Assembly (NCBI RefSeq): GCF_945980375.1
Contig: NZ_CAMFQO010000012.1
Coordinates: 1-44,752, forward strand
Length of the DNA stretch: 44,752 nt
From: an uncultured Eubacterium sp.
Lineage (GTDB): Bacteria; Bacillota; Clostridia; Oscillospirales; Acutalibacteraceae
Direction: 5' to 3'
Shown here: positions 6,848 through 14,563 of the stretch, piece by piece
Position numbering within the stretch: position 1 is the stretch's first letter
How the letters are laid out: each line of letters opens with the position of its first letter
The notes under the pieces: model-generated
Told to the model about the DNA's origin: nothing
What the model saw: the letters and a program-made list of their open reading frames with translations, nothing else
Databases searched by the model: none
Position numbers and translations under genes: made by a program

Positions 6848-8401
6848 TTATCTCATCTCTTCTTTAATTTTATCGATAATCTGCTCGGCAATATCTTTTG
6901 GAGCAATATCGGTGATAATGGACAAAATTTTACTTACTAATTTGCGTTCACTTCTTGATAGTTTAGACATAGAACTTGTAACAAACGACTTTTTCTTATC
7001 GTCATCATCAACTACCACAGTAGTCGTTTCGGCTTTTTTCTTCAGCTTATCAGCCTCATATTTCTGTCCAATGCTCTTTCTAACTTCCGATAAGGGAGAA
7101 TTGCTGTCGGTGGTATCAAGTTTGTCCAAACGTTTACGGGCATCTTCGGCACTTTTCTTAGCTTTATCAATATCAAACTGAAGTTTTTGGCGTTCTTCCT
7201 CGTTGACAAAGCCTTGTTCTTTTTCCTTCTTTTGATATTCGGCGACCTTGCTAAGATATTCTTCTTGTCGTTTATAGTCATTTTTAACACGATTAGCTTC
7301 ATAATAAAGCTTGTGTAGTACATCGTAGAAATACTCTCTCAACAGATCTTCAAACAAAACGCGGGTCTCGTTTTCGTTAAAATAATCACGCTGAGAGTTC
7401 GGGATAAGATTACGGTTTGCCGCAAACACTTCACCTACAAAATAATAATTGCCACGATTTTCTTTGAAAAGCGGTTGTAAGGTATCGTCGCCTCCGAGTT
7501 GAATATTTGCACTTCTTACACGCAACCCACGCATATGATTTATGCTTGGAATTTGTTTTTCAAAGCGTGACAAACCTACCCACATCCAAGCAATTAAATT
7601 GCCGGAAGCATCTCGAAAATCCTTGAATTCCAAACGGGAAATCTCATCGTAATTCTTCAAGGAAGCACCGCTTTGTTCTTTGAGCTTAGTCGTATATTCT
7701 TTAAAAATTTGCGAACCGTTCACTCTAACGCAATATTCATCGATGGTATAACCGATCGACTTAGCATAGCTATAAATCTGATTGCGAAGAATAAAGGTGT
7801 TTTTGTATGGAACCGGAACAACAAAACTAAGATATTCACGAACCTTTGTGTCATTCAATAAGTCTGTATTCTCTTTGTTAATATTAAACATCTCAACTTC
7901 AAAATAGTGTTCATCTTTTGTTTCGGGTTCGGTTGAATACGTTATGATAGCATCCCAAATTTCATCAAGAGTGTATTTCTTGTTTTCAACAAGCATTGTT
8001 CTCATCTTCTGTGCATCACAAGTCATAATGGACTTTGTACTTTCACCAAGGTAACTCGTTGTAAATTTTAATGTTTTACAATATGCCAACCCACAAAGAC
8101 GACCAATACCACGAAAGCCTTTATTTTTGCCGATTTCCTTATTGCTATTAGCAATGTCTCCAACATCTTCGATGAAATCGTCCGCTTTGACACCGGTAGC
8201 ATTATCTTTAATACTTATGTATCGTTTCTTGCTATCCGTGTATATATCAACATATCCCTCATCAGCAGACAAGATACCCTCTCTTATTGCAAGGTCGATT
8301 TGGTCGCAAGCATTTTGTATATATTCTCTGTAGATAACCTTGGAGTCAGAGTACATACCCGTCGTGAGGTTATCAAGTATGTTTTTACCTACTGTCGCCA
8401 T
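6848..8401 (-). CDS. GHKL (Hsp90/MORC-like) ATPase
   Basis: This 517-residue protein has an N-terminal Bergerat-fold ATPase. The N-box is 'REYIQNACDQID' (Glu26, Asn30), the G1 box 'KDNATGV' (Asp66, Gly70) and the lid/G2 box 'KGFRGIGRLCG' (around 94-104). The middle domain resembles the S5-like transducer of Hsp90/MutL/MORC proteins. Residues about 365-440 form a charged coiled coil, and a short C-terminal helical domain follows. Such ATPases dimerise upon ATP binding and act as clamps or switches. GTAAGGAGAT precedes the ATG, and the gene starts 10 bases after the HerA gene stop. Confidence 0.85.
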   Translation of the reverse strand: MATVGKNILDNLTTGMYSDSKVIYREYIQNACDQIDLAIREGILSADEGYVDIYTDSKKRYISIKDNATGVKADDFIEDVGDIANSNKEIGKNKGFRGIGRLCGLAYCKTLKFTTSYLGESTKSIMTCDAQKMRTMLVENKKYTLDEIWDAIITYSTEPETKDEHYFEVEMFNINKENTDLLNDTKVREYLSFVVPVPYKNTFILRNQIYSYAKSIGYTIDEYCVRVNGSQIFKEYTTKLKEQSGASLKNYDEISRLEFKDFRDASGNLIAWMWVGLSRFEKQIPSINHMRGLRVRSANIQLGGDDTLQPLFKENRGNYYFVGEVFAANRNLIPNSQRDYFNENETRVLFEDLLREYFYDVLHKLYYEANRVKNDYKRQEEYLSKVAEYQKKEKEQGFVNEEERQKLQFDIDKAKKSAEDARKRLDKLDTTDSNSPLSEVRKSIGQKYEADKLKKKAETTTVVVDDDDKKKSFVTSSMSKLSRSERKLVSKILSIITDIAPKDIAEQIIDKIKEEMR

Positions 8402-8411
8402 AACTATCTCC

Positions 8412-10121
8412 TTACTTAAATTGCTTATAAATCGGTTTCGGGAACTTGATATTAAGCAATGAACGGAAAATCGGATTTTGAATAATGTATTCGCCCTGTT
8501 TCAGGCGAGTCATCATAGTCTTATAAACGGATGGAATACTCTTATAATCGCTCTTGGTGACTTCAATTGAGTTTGTACGACCGTAAGCGTGGGTAGAACA
8601 GTTACCTGTAACTCTATCGTGAATAGCGCTTCTGAACTGTTCTGCGGCAAAGAGCACTACACCAAGAGAACGTCCACGTTCTGCAACATCAAGTACTTGA
8701 CGAAGAATAGGAGAGTTCTTAGGTGTTTCCTTAGAAGCATACTTGTTCAACTCGTCAATAAAAATTACAACTCTTGAAGGCGGATTTACGCCTTCTTCGC
8801 CGGCATACTGACCCAACTGTAAATCATAGATTGTACGGATTGCATCGCCGAATACATATGCCTGCTTATCTTCGGAGAGCTTAGCAATATCAATAACATG
8901 CACTTCGTTTTTCTTAATGTATTTGAGGGCATCCCCAATACGGGTTTCACCTTCATCTTCACGAATATCCCTTGCGAAAATCTTATTATCAGTAATGCTC
9001 TTATTAATGATGCGATAGAATTTTCTCCAGCTCGCCACAGGGATTTCTTTGTCTTTTCCAGAAGTTTCGGTAGAACACTTTTCTTTTACTGCTTCAAGGA
9101 ATTCCTGCCAATCACTGACTTGATTAAATTTACCTTGTCCCGACATAATATAGCTGATGATAGATTCCATTGTTTGAGTGGAGTCATCAATATTGGCAAA
9201 CATCAAATCGAGATTCTCTTTGTCATACTTATAAATGTATTTGTACTTTTTTGCTTTCTTCTTTTTGATATTATCCTCAACTTCTTCTGGCGTCATATAT
9301 GTGTTCCAATGACGGGTTTTTGGGATAGAGTAAGGATAATAGTACTGAACATTCTTGAAAGGTTCAGCAGCCAATCCCAACTTTTCGTATTTAGCAAAAG
9401 TATCCTTTCGAGCCTGCTCAGGATTACGCTCATCAGAGAAGTCGTTTAACTGATCAATAGCAAGCAAGTCCTTACCTTTTACATTAAATAGTACAAATGC
9501 AACACTGTCTTCGTCCTCGTTTTGGGGATCCTTCTTCATATAGCTGTCTTGTATAGCCTTCAAAAGAAACATCGCATAAGAAGTCTTGGAAGCAAGACCG
9601 GAGATACCCGAAATGTTCAAATGAGCACCTTCGGGGCCAATAATGAATTTTGAGTTGAGATTTACAGGGAGTGTAACTTTCTCACACCCTTTTGTACCCT
9701 CATACATTTCAAGATAACCACACACAAGCGGATTACGGATATCATTAAGTCCAAGAGCGTAGTTAATTTCTTCGGCAGTTGCCAACATTACTTTTGCGTT
9801 GCTTTGAAGAGGAATATAAATATTTTCGGTATTGCAAACAACCTTGGCGGTAACATAATTCATCCCTACACGCAGGGTGTTTTCTTCAGCGTTAACATCA
9901 CCAAAATCACTTGAAATAAAGTTGGTAAGAAAACTAGCGGCATCGGTGATATGTGCAATATCTTCGATAACGCCATAGGAAAATGAATTATTAACGTGCT
10001 GTACCTTTACGATATCAAACGGATTTAAGATAAGTTTGGGATCCGTCCAAAATGTAAAATTATCAATTGTTGTTGGATTCTTTTCTGTCGCCAACACACG
10101 ACCTATAATCGTATTAGACAT
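8412..10121 (-). CDS. HerA-like DNA-translocating ATPase
   Basis: This 569-residue protein has an N-terminal HAS-type barrel (about 1-100, 'IIGRVLATEKNPT') and an FtsK/HerA ATPase core. The Walker A loop is a variant, 'SGISGLASKTS' (residues 171-181), with Lys179. Walker B is 'VVIFIDELNKYA' (Asp456-Glu457), followed by 'ERGRSLGVVLFAAEQ', where an arginine finger is expected. HerA forms hexamers that pump DNA and works with NurA nucleases; the NurA-like gene lies just upstream, 15 bases away. AGGAGG precedes the ATG. A central helical insertion (about 230-400) may be a partner interface. Confidence 0.85.
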   Translation of the reverse strand: MSNTIIGRVLATEKNPTTIDNFTFWTDPKLILNPFDIVKVQHVNNSFSYGVIEDIAHITDAASFLTNFISSDFGDVNAEENTLRVGMNYVTAKVVCNTENIYIPLQSNAKVMLATAEEINYALGLNDIRNPLVCGYLEMYEGTKGCEKVTLPVNLNSKFIIGPEGAHLNISGISGLASKTSYAMFLLKAIQDSYMKKDPQNEDEDSVAFVLFNVKGKDLLAIDQLNDFSDERNPEQARKDTFAKYEKLGLAAEPFKNVQYYYPYSIPKTRHWNTYMTPEEVEDNIKKKKAKKYKYIYKYDKENLDLMFANIDDSTQTMESIISYIMSGQGKFNQVSDWQEFLEAVKEKCSTETSGKDKEIPVASWRKFYRIINKSITDNKIFARDIREDEGETRIGDALKYIKKNEVHVIDIAKLSEDKQAYVFGDAIRTIYDLQLGQYAGEEGVNPPSRVVIFIDELNKYASKETPKNSPILRQVLDVAERGRSLGVVLFAAEQFRSAIHDRVTGNCSTHAYGRTNSIEVTKSDYKSIPSVYKTMMTRLKQGEYIIQNPIFRSLLNIKFPKPIYKQFK

Positions 10122-10136
10122 TTTTATTTATCCTCC

Positions 10137-11306
10137 TCAAAACAGATGTAAGAACATTTCTGTGCTGATGTATTTGCTTTTTACGTAAGACTCGGTCAAA
10201 AATACGGGATATAAATGATTCGCCCAACGACGATCAGTACCATAGCAAGTAGGGTTGCGTTCGTTGATAATGTTGGCGGAAATCAGATCGATAACATCAC
10301 TATCGATACCGTTTTCTATTTCTTCATCCATCATTATTTTTTCGACTTTAACTACCCCGTCAAACGGTGTTTGTGTTCTGCGTTTATCCCGTAAACGGAT
10401 ATACCAAACGCCAAATTGAACATCACCTAAAAACTCACGATTTTCGTATCTCGCTACGGGAGTTCTGTGGAACACGGGCAAGTCAGCTATATAGTTGGAA
10501 TTCGGTTTGCCCGTATGATCAAGGCAACTTTCGGGATTAAATGACTTTGAAACACCGATCACCCAACTGTAATTATGCTTGATTTTTTGGAGCGTTCTCA
10601 AATCTTCTCGACCGGACTTCATAACCTTATATTCAAGAGAACCATCTTTGAGCAAATAGGCATCTTGCCCCAAACGCTTGTCCTTTACCAATTCAGCAAC
10701 CATTCGTTTTTCGGCTTCAATCATATAGTCTTGTATAACGCCGACCGCCAAATTATCAAGTTTAGTATCGGGATAGCCTGCCTTTGATGTCGAATACGGA
10801 ATGATGGCGGAAAAATGCAATCCCAAACGCTTTAATTCTTCGCTTTCGTTTAACTTTTTGACTTTGGCTGCAAAATAAGCAGCATCATCCCAACCGTCAG
10901 CGTTTGCCTTATCAGGAAGAGCTAAAACCAATTCACGATAGAAGCGTTCCTTTGACATACGCTTATTTTCACGCTTGCAACAGCCAATACCGATTTGTCC
11001 TGCTACAACGGGGAAAACCTGCTTGTTATATGCAATGTCATCCACCTTAAAAACGTGGCGTGAACCATCAAGAAAATATTTAAGTAAGGGCTTTTCGCCC
11101 ACGGATTGCAATTGATCTGCTAAAGGCTTAAGGTCGATTGGCTTCTTGGGAAAACCTGTTTCACCGGAATCTTTCCATTTCATTACTTTGTTAGGATCAT
11201 CGTCATAATCAATGGAAGGTAAGCCAATTGAGTCGTAACTATACTTGTAGGTATGGTAGCTTTTTCCTTTGGTTTCCTTTTCGATAATCTCCATTATTTT
11301 TGGCAT
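10137..11306 (-). CDS. NurA-like nuclease
   Basis: This 389-residue protein shows NurA-domain hallmarks. The first acidic motif is 'YFLDGSRHVF' (Asp80), the second 'YLLKDGSLEY' (Asp221), followed by 'WVIGVSKSF' (Lys254). The C-terminal 'RWANHLYPVFLTESYVKSKY' resembles the closing NurA segment. NurA is a Mn-dependent nuclease that is channelled by HerA to resect DNA. The pairing with the HerA gene immediately downstream supports the call. The start is 3 bases after the AbiEii stop and uses AAGGGAG inside that gene's end, so the two are translationally linked. Homology is remote, so alternatives within the RNase H-like nucleases remain possible. Confidence 0.7.
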   Translation of the reverse strand: MPKIMEIIEKETKGKSYHTYKYSYDSIGLPSIDYDDDPNKVMKWKDSGETGFPKKPIDLKPLADQLQSVGEKPLLKYFLDGSRHVFKVDDIAYNKQVFPVVAGQIGIGCCKRENKRMSKERFYRELVLALPDKANADGWDDAAYFAAKVKKLNESEELKRLGLHFSAIIPYSTSKAGYPDTKLDNLAVGVIQDYMIEAEKRMVAELVKDKRLGQDAYLLKDGSLEYKVMKSGREDLRTLQKIKHNYSWVIGVSKSFNPESCLDHTGKPNSNYIADLPVFHRTPVARYENREFLGDVQFGVWYIRLRDKRRTQTPFDGVVKVEKIMMDEEIENGIDSDVIDLISANIINERNPTCYGTDRRWANHLYPVFLTESYVKSKYISTEMFLHLF

Positions 11307-11309
11307 TGA

Positions 11310-12215
11310 TTACACTCCCTTCTTCCATTGATTTTCAGCAGCGATCCATTTATCTGTATACTCAATTGTATCCACCGACGCCGTGAATGGCTTTATAAGA
11401 AACGCTTTTATTGTTTTTAGAACGATACTGTAATCATCAGTTTTAGTATCAATCTTACGGGTGAAGGCTTTCCACTTTTTCTGCATTGCTCCATCTCTGT
11501 CAAAGTCCATTACCTGCTCAAACTGTTCAACGGTAAAGCTATGTCCACGGTTTTCAAAGGTCTTTTTCAGTGCTTCCGTCAGCGTTGCTCCGTCAAAATC
11601 AAATTTATTGGCAAGATAGTAAATATCGTAATAATCCTTCATTCGGCTTGAAAATTCCATTAGACTGAGAATAGCGTCTATCTTCTCGGCAATGGTTGTT
11701 TCAAGTGAGTATGTATTTACTGTCGGGGCGTCAAAGTCGGAAAGCTGTGTCGGGATTTTTCGTTTTTCCTGTTTCGGTACGATGACATCCCCCACACCGA
11801 AATCAATACTGAACGGTGTTTTGGTGTTTTTAATGCGGGCGACCACCGATGCGCCAATACCCGCATACTTTTTGGCAACAGCAATAGGGACAACATCTTT
11901 AATCTCAAAAGTGATAAAGTCGTGTCCGGTAGGTGTTGCAATAATTTCCTCCAACACAGCTTTTAACTGCTCCGGCGTATTTGGTATTTGGCGGAGCAAA
12001 AAGTCCACATCAACTGTTACTCGGCTGTCAAAGTCGGTAAGGGAATAGATAAACAATCCGCCTTTCAGCACAAGATTTTCTGCATATTTGGATTTTTCCA
12101 AACGGCGCAGAAATTCCTCTTGGCAAAAGAGCTGCAGACAAAGCTGATAACTTCTTCCGCTTTCGGCAGCCTTATTTTTCAGTCGTGCAAGCACAGATGC
12201 AGCAATATCAGCCAT
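11310..12215 (-). CDS. abiEii: AbiEii/AbiGii-type nucleotidyltransferase toxin
   Basis: This 301-residue protein carries the minimal nucleotidyltransferase motifs of AbiEii toxins: 'LVLKGGLFI' (Gly52-Gly53), 'TVDVDFLL' (Asp69, Asp71), 'FSIDFG' (Asp138) and 'ETTIAEKIDAI' plus 'RMKDYYDIY' (Lys178, Asp194, Asp197). Related toxins modify tRNA or use NTPs to stop growth in a type IV toxin-antitoxin and abortive infection system. It overlaps the antitoxin gene by 8 bases, which is standard for this pair. The unusual part is its 3' side: the NurA-like gene begins 3 bases later. Confidence 0.88.
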   Translation of the reverse strand: MADIAASVLARLKNKAAESGRSYQLCLQLFCQEEFLRRLEKSKYAENLVLKGGLFIYSLTDFDSRVTVDVDFLLRQIPNTPEQLKAVLEEIIATPTGHDFITFEIKDVVPIAVAKKYAGIGASVVARIKNTKTPFSIDFGVGDVIVPKQEKRKIPTQLSDFDAPTVNTYSLETTIAEKIDAILSLMEFSSRMKDYYDIYYLANKFDFDGATLTEALKKTFENRGHSFTVEQFEQVMDFDRDGAMQKKWKAFTRKIDTKTDDYSIVLKTIKAFLIKPFTASVDTIEYTDKWIAAENQWKKGV

Positions 12216-12813
12216 TAAGCAGTACCTCCATCAATTCGGTGACCTTTTTGTATACACGAAGTTTTTTTGCGTATGCAGAAAGGTTGTTCAGATTTTTCTT
12301 TGTATCGTTAGCGTAAGCATTAAGCGCTTTATTAAAAATCTCGTTGTCGAGTTTTGAACGGTATTTGAAACAATCGCAGATGGTGCGTTCACGGTCATAT
12401 ACAGGCAGGGTAACGCCATCGAAATCATCTGTAGTTTTTCCCAAATCGTACAGTTCCGCCTGAACATAGTAAGGTTGCAGAGCGAGAACATCCACATTCA
12501 GTTTTGTTCTCGACATAGAACGAGGGATTGCGATTGACCACTTGCGTGGAGCAAAGTCACTGTATCCGTAATGAAAAAGTGCTGATTCAACGCAGACAAT
12601 TCCTTTCGGTACGAGGGTGGCAAGAAGCTGTTCCTCGGAAACCGCACTTTTTTCAGCAAGTTCATAATAACCGTGACGCACACGATTAAGAAAGCCGGCG
12701 TTGCACAGATTTACAACATCGGCCGCTCTGATTCCGGCAGCGACAAAGTCAGCAGATTTTGCAATGCCGCCTTTATTGATAATGACTTCTTTTACTTGCT
12801 CTCGGATGTCCAC
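12208..12813 (-). CDS. abiEi: AbiEi-type antitoxin / autorepressor
   Basis: This 201-residue protein has an N-terminal winged helix ('GGIAKSADFVAAGIRAADVV', 'GFLNRVRHGYYEL') and the C-terminal AbiEi antitoxin domain with 'YDRERTICDCFKYR'. AbiEi proteins neutralise AbiEii without binding it and repress their own promoter. I prefer the GTG at 12813, preceded by AAGGTGAG, over the TTG at 12831. It is the first gene of the six-gene operon, so its autoregulation would also set expression of the downstream nuclease-ATPase genes. Confidence 0.87.
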   Translation of the reverse strand: MDIREQVKEVIINKGGIAKSADFVAAGIRAADVVNLCNAGFLNRVRHGYYELAEKSAVSEEQLLATLVPKGIVCVESALFHYGYSDFAPRKWSIAIPRSMSRTKLNVDVLALQPYYVQAELYDLGKTTDDFDGVTLPVYDRERTICDCFKYRSKLDNEIFNKALNAYANDTKKNLNNLSAYAKKLRVYKKVTELMEVLLNG

Positions 12814-12840
12814 TCTCTCACCTTCTTTCAACTATAAAAT

Positions 12841-12871
12841 TCAAGCACACAAAAATAGTATATGTGCTCGA
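12841..12871. promoter_or_regulatory. Inverted repeat, candidate AbiEi operator
   Basis: TCAAGCACA (12841-12849) and TGTGCTCGA (12863-12871) match as an inverted repeat with one mismatch and a 13-base spacer. It lies between the -10 box and the antitoxin start, where autoregulating AbiEi proteins are known to bind inverted repeats. Confidence 0.6.
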
Positions 12872-12875
12872 ATTT

Positions 12876-12904
12876 ATTATAGCACGAAAAGAAAAAGTTT
12901 GCAA
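12876..12904 (-). promoter_or_regulatory. Promoter of the abiE-nurA-herA-GHKL-rSAM operon
   Basis: On the minus strand TTGCAA (12899-12904) and TATAAT (12876-12881) are 17 bases apart. It is the only good promoter upstream of the six tightly packed genes; the internal gaps (3, 15, 10 and 6 bases) leave no room for others. Confidence 0.75.
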
Positions 12905-13040
12905 TAATAATTACGCACAAAATATTGAAATCTGTACGTAAAATTTTAATTTGCTATTGCAATAAGAAAGATTATACGCTATAATATTAGCATACCACTT
13001 CCATATTATCCACGGTGATATTATTCTTGTTATCAACCTC

Positions 13041-13058
13041 GATAACAAAATGATAACA
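13041..13058 (+). other. Arm-type repeat pair, right end of island A
   Basis: GATAACA occurs at 13041 and 13052, an 11-bp period, with an inverted GTTATC at 13029. The pair sits about 119 bases before the core at 13159. Four cores in this window show the same geometry, so I read these as integrase arm-binding sites. Confidence 0.6.
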
Positions 13059-13158
13059 AGGGCATTTTTGCAAAGGATAATACAGATACATCGTAAAATC
13101 AAAACAGAGAGACTAACGAAAAACAAAATTACATAAACAGAATTGTTTAGTCCTCGTC

Positions 13159-13170
13159 GAGTGGGAATAA
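13159..13170 (+). other. attachment core, guaA-type (site 1)
   Basis: The 12-mer GAGTGGGAATAA encodes Glu-Trp-Glu-stop, the usual end of GuaA and a recognised island attachment core. It forms the junction of islands A and B. Confidence 0.7.
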
Positions 13171-13344
13171 AATGTGCTAAATATTAGTGCGATAGCATAG
13201 TAATTAGTGTTAACAATCAGTTACGCTATCTTTAAAAGACGGTCAACTGCACAGACCGTTTATCAAAAGTGCTAATCTCTAAACTGCTTATCGAGTTAAA
13301 AAGGCAGTGTGTTATTCTTGCACCAAAAAGAACTCTGTTATTTA

Positions 13345-13617
13345 GGCAATGAAGAGCAATCCTAACCGTGGTTCAAATTGGCTGATTTGCCCTTACTCTG
13401 TGTTAAAAATACTCAGAATACAAAAAGTATTCCTGCGTTTTTGTGCCTTGATTAAGAATAAATCAGCACAATTTGAACTCGCAGACCAAAAATGCTTGAA
13501 GTAAAGATGAATTTTGGATTTTGAGATGGAAGCCTTGCTGACGCAAGGCGACAGCGAAAATTTCAAAAGTCGCTTTAATTCTGCATTTTTGGCAGGTTCG
13601 GATTACTCTTTATTGCC
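13345..13617. mobile_element. 273-bp MITE with TA target duplication
   Basis: The ends form terminal inverted repeats of about 23 bp beginning GGCAAT(G/A)AAGAG(C/T)AATCC, flanked by TA on both sides. The homologous segment at 16579-16595 is uninterrupted (TTATATAGCAGGG), giving an empty-site control. There is no ORF. The inside is packed with further inverted repeats (GTTCAAATTG/CAATTTGAAC, CCAAAAATGC/GCATTTTTGG, GCCTTGC/GCAAGGC). The TA duplication suggests mobilization by an IS630/Tc1-mariner-type transposase not present here. Confidence 0.75.
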
Positions 13618-13641
13618 TAGCAGGGCTAAAAGATAAAGCAA

Positions 13642-13670
13642 AGAGCCAAGGATTGACCTTGGCTCTTTTT
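13642..13670 (+). terminator. Rho-independent terminator in copy 1 of the repeat
   Basis: AGAGCCAAGG-ATTGA-CCTTGGCTCT is followed by TTTT. It is the end of the repeated segment, now separated from its upstream part by the MITE. Confidence 0.85.
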
Positions 13671-13940
13671 CATTGTCCAGCAATGGTTGATAACCCCCGG
13701 TTCTACCGGGGGAATAGAAAGCTTTAGTAAAAATAAGAACGGTGAGCTTAATGCAAGCCGAGGGTATTGGCGAAAAAATAACCTCCAAGTATAACAACCT
13801 CACGAAAAAATAACTAAATCAAAGATTTAGATTATTTCGGAGAACGTTGCCTCACTCTGTTTCGCATTTTCACGCTCACAGAGATGAGTAAATAGAAACG
13901 GTTTGGCAGCCGCGTTACTAAAATACAGGAGGTTAAAAGC

Positions 13941-14423
13941 ATGATAAAAAAGAACTCAAACAACGAAATAAAAACATTGTCGCACTCGACATACAGGTGT
14001 CAGTATCACATAGTGTTCGCACCAAAATATCGCAGAAAAGAGATATACGGAAAATTAAGAAAAGATATCGGAGAAATAATCCGTAAATTGTGCGAACAGA
14101 AAGGCGTAGAAATCATAGAGGCAGAAGCCTATAAAGACCATATACACCTTTTGGTATCAATACCACCGTACATAAGTGTAACGCAATTCATGGGATATCT
14201 CAAGGGAAAAAGCACATTGATGATTTTCGACCGACACGCAAATTTAAAGTATAAGTACGGCAACCGACATTTTTGGTGTAGGGGATACTATGTTGATACA
14301 GTCGGTCGAAACAAGAAAGTGATAGAAAAGTACATACAAAATCAACTTGAGGAAGATTTTGCAAATGACCAAATTTCACTTAAAGAGTATGTAGACCCGT
14401 TCACGGGTAACAAGAATAAGTAA
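13941..14423 (+). CDS. tnpA: IS200-family Y1 transposase TnpA
   Basis: This 160-residue HUH transposase has the His-hydrophobic-His motif 'DHIHLLVSIPP' (His67, His69) and the catalytic Tyr131 in 'VIEKYIQNQ'. It excises and inserts a single-stranded circle using the hairpins at the element ends. The length is normal and the frame is intact, so it may be active. CAGGAGG lies 8 bases upstream of the ATG. No tnpB accompanies it. Confidence 0.93.
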   Translation: MIKKNSNNEIKTLSHSTYRCQYHIVFAPKYRRKEIYGKLRKDIGEIIRKLCEQKGVEIIEAEAYKDHIHLLVSIPPYISVTQFMGYLKGKSTLMIFDRHANLKYKYGNRHFWCRGYYVDTVGRNKKVIEKYIQNQLEEDFANDQISLKEYVDPFTGNKNK

Positions 14424-14434
14424 GCAAAAATAAA

Positions 14435-14536
14435 CAGCCCCACGAGAGGGGCTGCTTGAAACAGTAATGCGATGCCAAACTTCAGTGCCGACTTTCAGTC
14501 GGAAAGCCAGTAGGCGGCCCTTATAGGGCCTGTGCA
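14435..14536 (+). other. Hairpin cluster downstream of tnpA
   Basis: Three compact hairpins occur between the tnpA stop and the right-end hairpin: CAGCCCC-ACGAGA-GGGGCTG (14435-14454), CCGAC-TTTCA-GTCGG (14488-14502) and GGCCC-TTATA-GGGCC (14516-14530). None has a T-run. They may be part of an IS-borne small RNA or of the transposase recognition structure. Confidence 0.5.
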
Positions 14537-14563
14537 AACCACCAGTTCAACTGGTGGTTATGA

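Larger units (their letters stand above)
1..13170. mobile_element. Island A: integrative mobilizable element (left end outside window)
   Basis: This block holds repressor, Xis, tyrosine integrase, MobC-like protein, RepA-like ATPase, MobV relaxase and TnpV, then a minus-strand cargo operon, and ends at the guaA-type core at 13159-13170. Arm-type repeats at 13041 and 13052 mark its right end. No conjugative secretion genes are visible, so it is more likely mobilizable than self-transmissible, although unseen sequence to the left could change this. The left boundary is not in the window. Confidence 0.75.
13171..13680 (+). repeat. Island left-end repeat, copy 1 (interrupted by a MITE)
   Basis: The segment after the core, from AAATGTGCTAAATATTAG onward, is repeated after the core at 16380. 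The part from about 13219 to 13342 differs from the second copy by a single base; the match resumes at 13618 after the MITE and runs to the terminator near 13670. It includes the hairpins ACGGTC/GACCGT and a terminator and could encode a small structured RNA. Confidence 0.7.
13690..14562 (+). mobile_element. IS200/IS605-type insertion sequence (tnpA only)
   Basis: The element has a left-end hairpin CCCCCGGT-TCT-ACCGGGGG (13694-13712), a single Y1 transposase gene and a right-end hairpin AACCACCAGTT-C-AACTGGTGGTT (14537-14559). There are no terminal inverted repeats, as expected. Exact ends are estimated from the break in the flanking repeat (about 13680) and the higA stop. It sits where copy 2 of the repeat continues into the toxin promoter, so it probably displaced that sequence. 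Confidence 0.8.

Noticed and set aside
8898-9449. 183-codon open frame opposite the HerA-like gene
   Set aside because: It is the antisense shadow of a well-supported gene; its Phe/Leu-rich composition mirrors Lys/Glu codons, and it has no ribosome site.
4943-12813. Assignment of the six-gene operon to BREX, DISARM or a phosphorothioate system
   Set aside because: There is no Pgl/Brx, DrmA/DrmB or DndC/DndD-type gene; HerA, NurA, GHKL and radical SAM do not match these gene sets.
13603-13803. 66-codon minus-strand frame at the IS left end
   Set aside because: It crosses the MITE/repeat/IS junctions, a terminator and the IS hairpin, so it is a chance frame.
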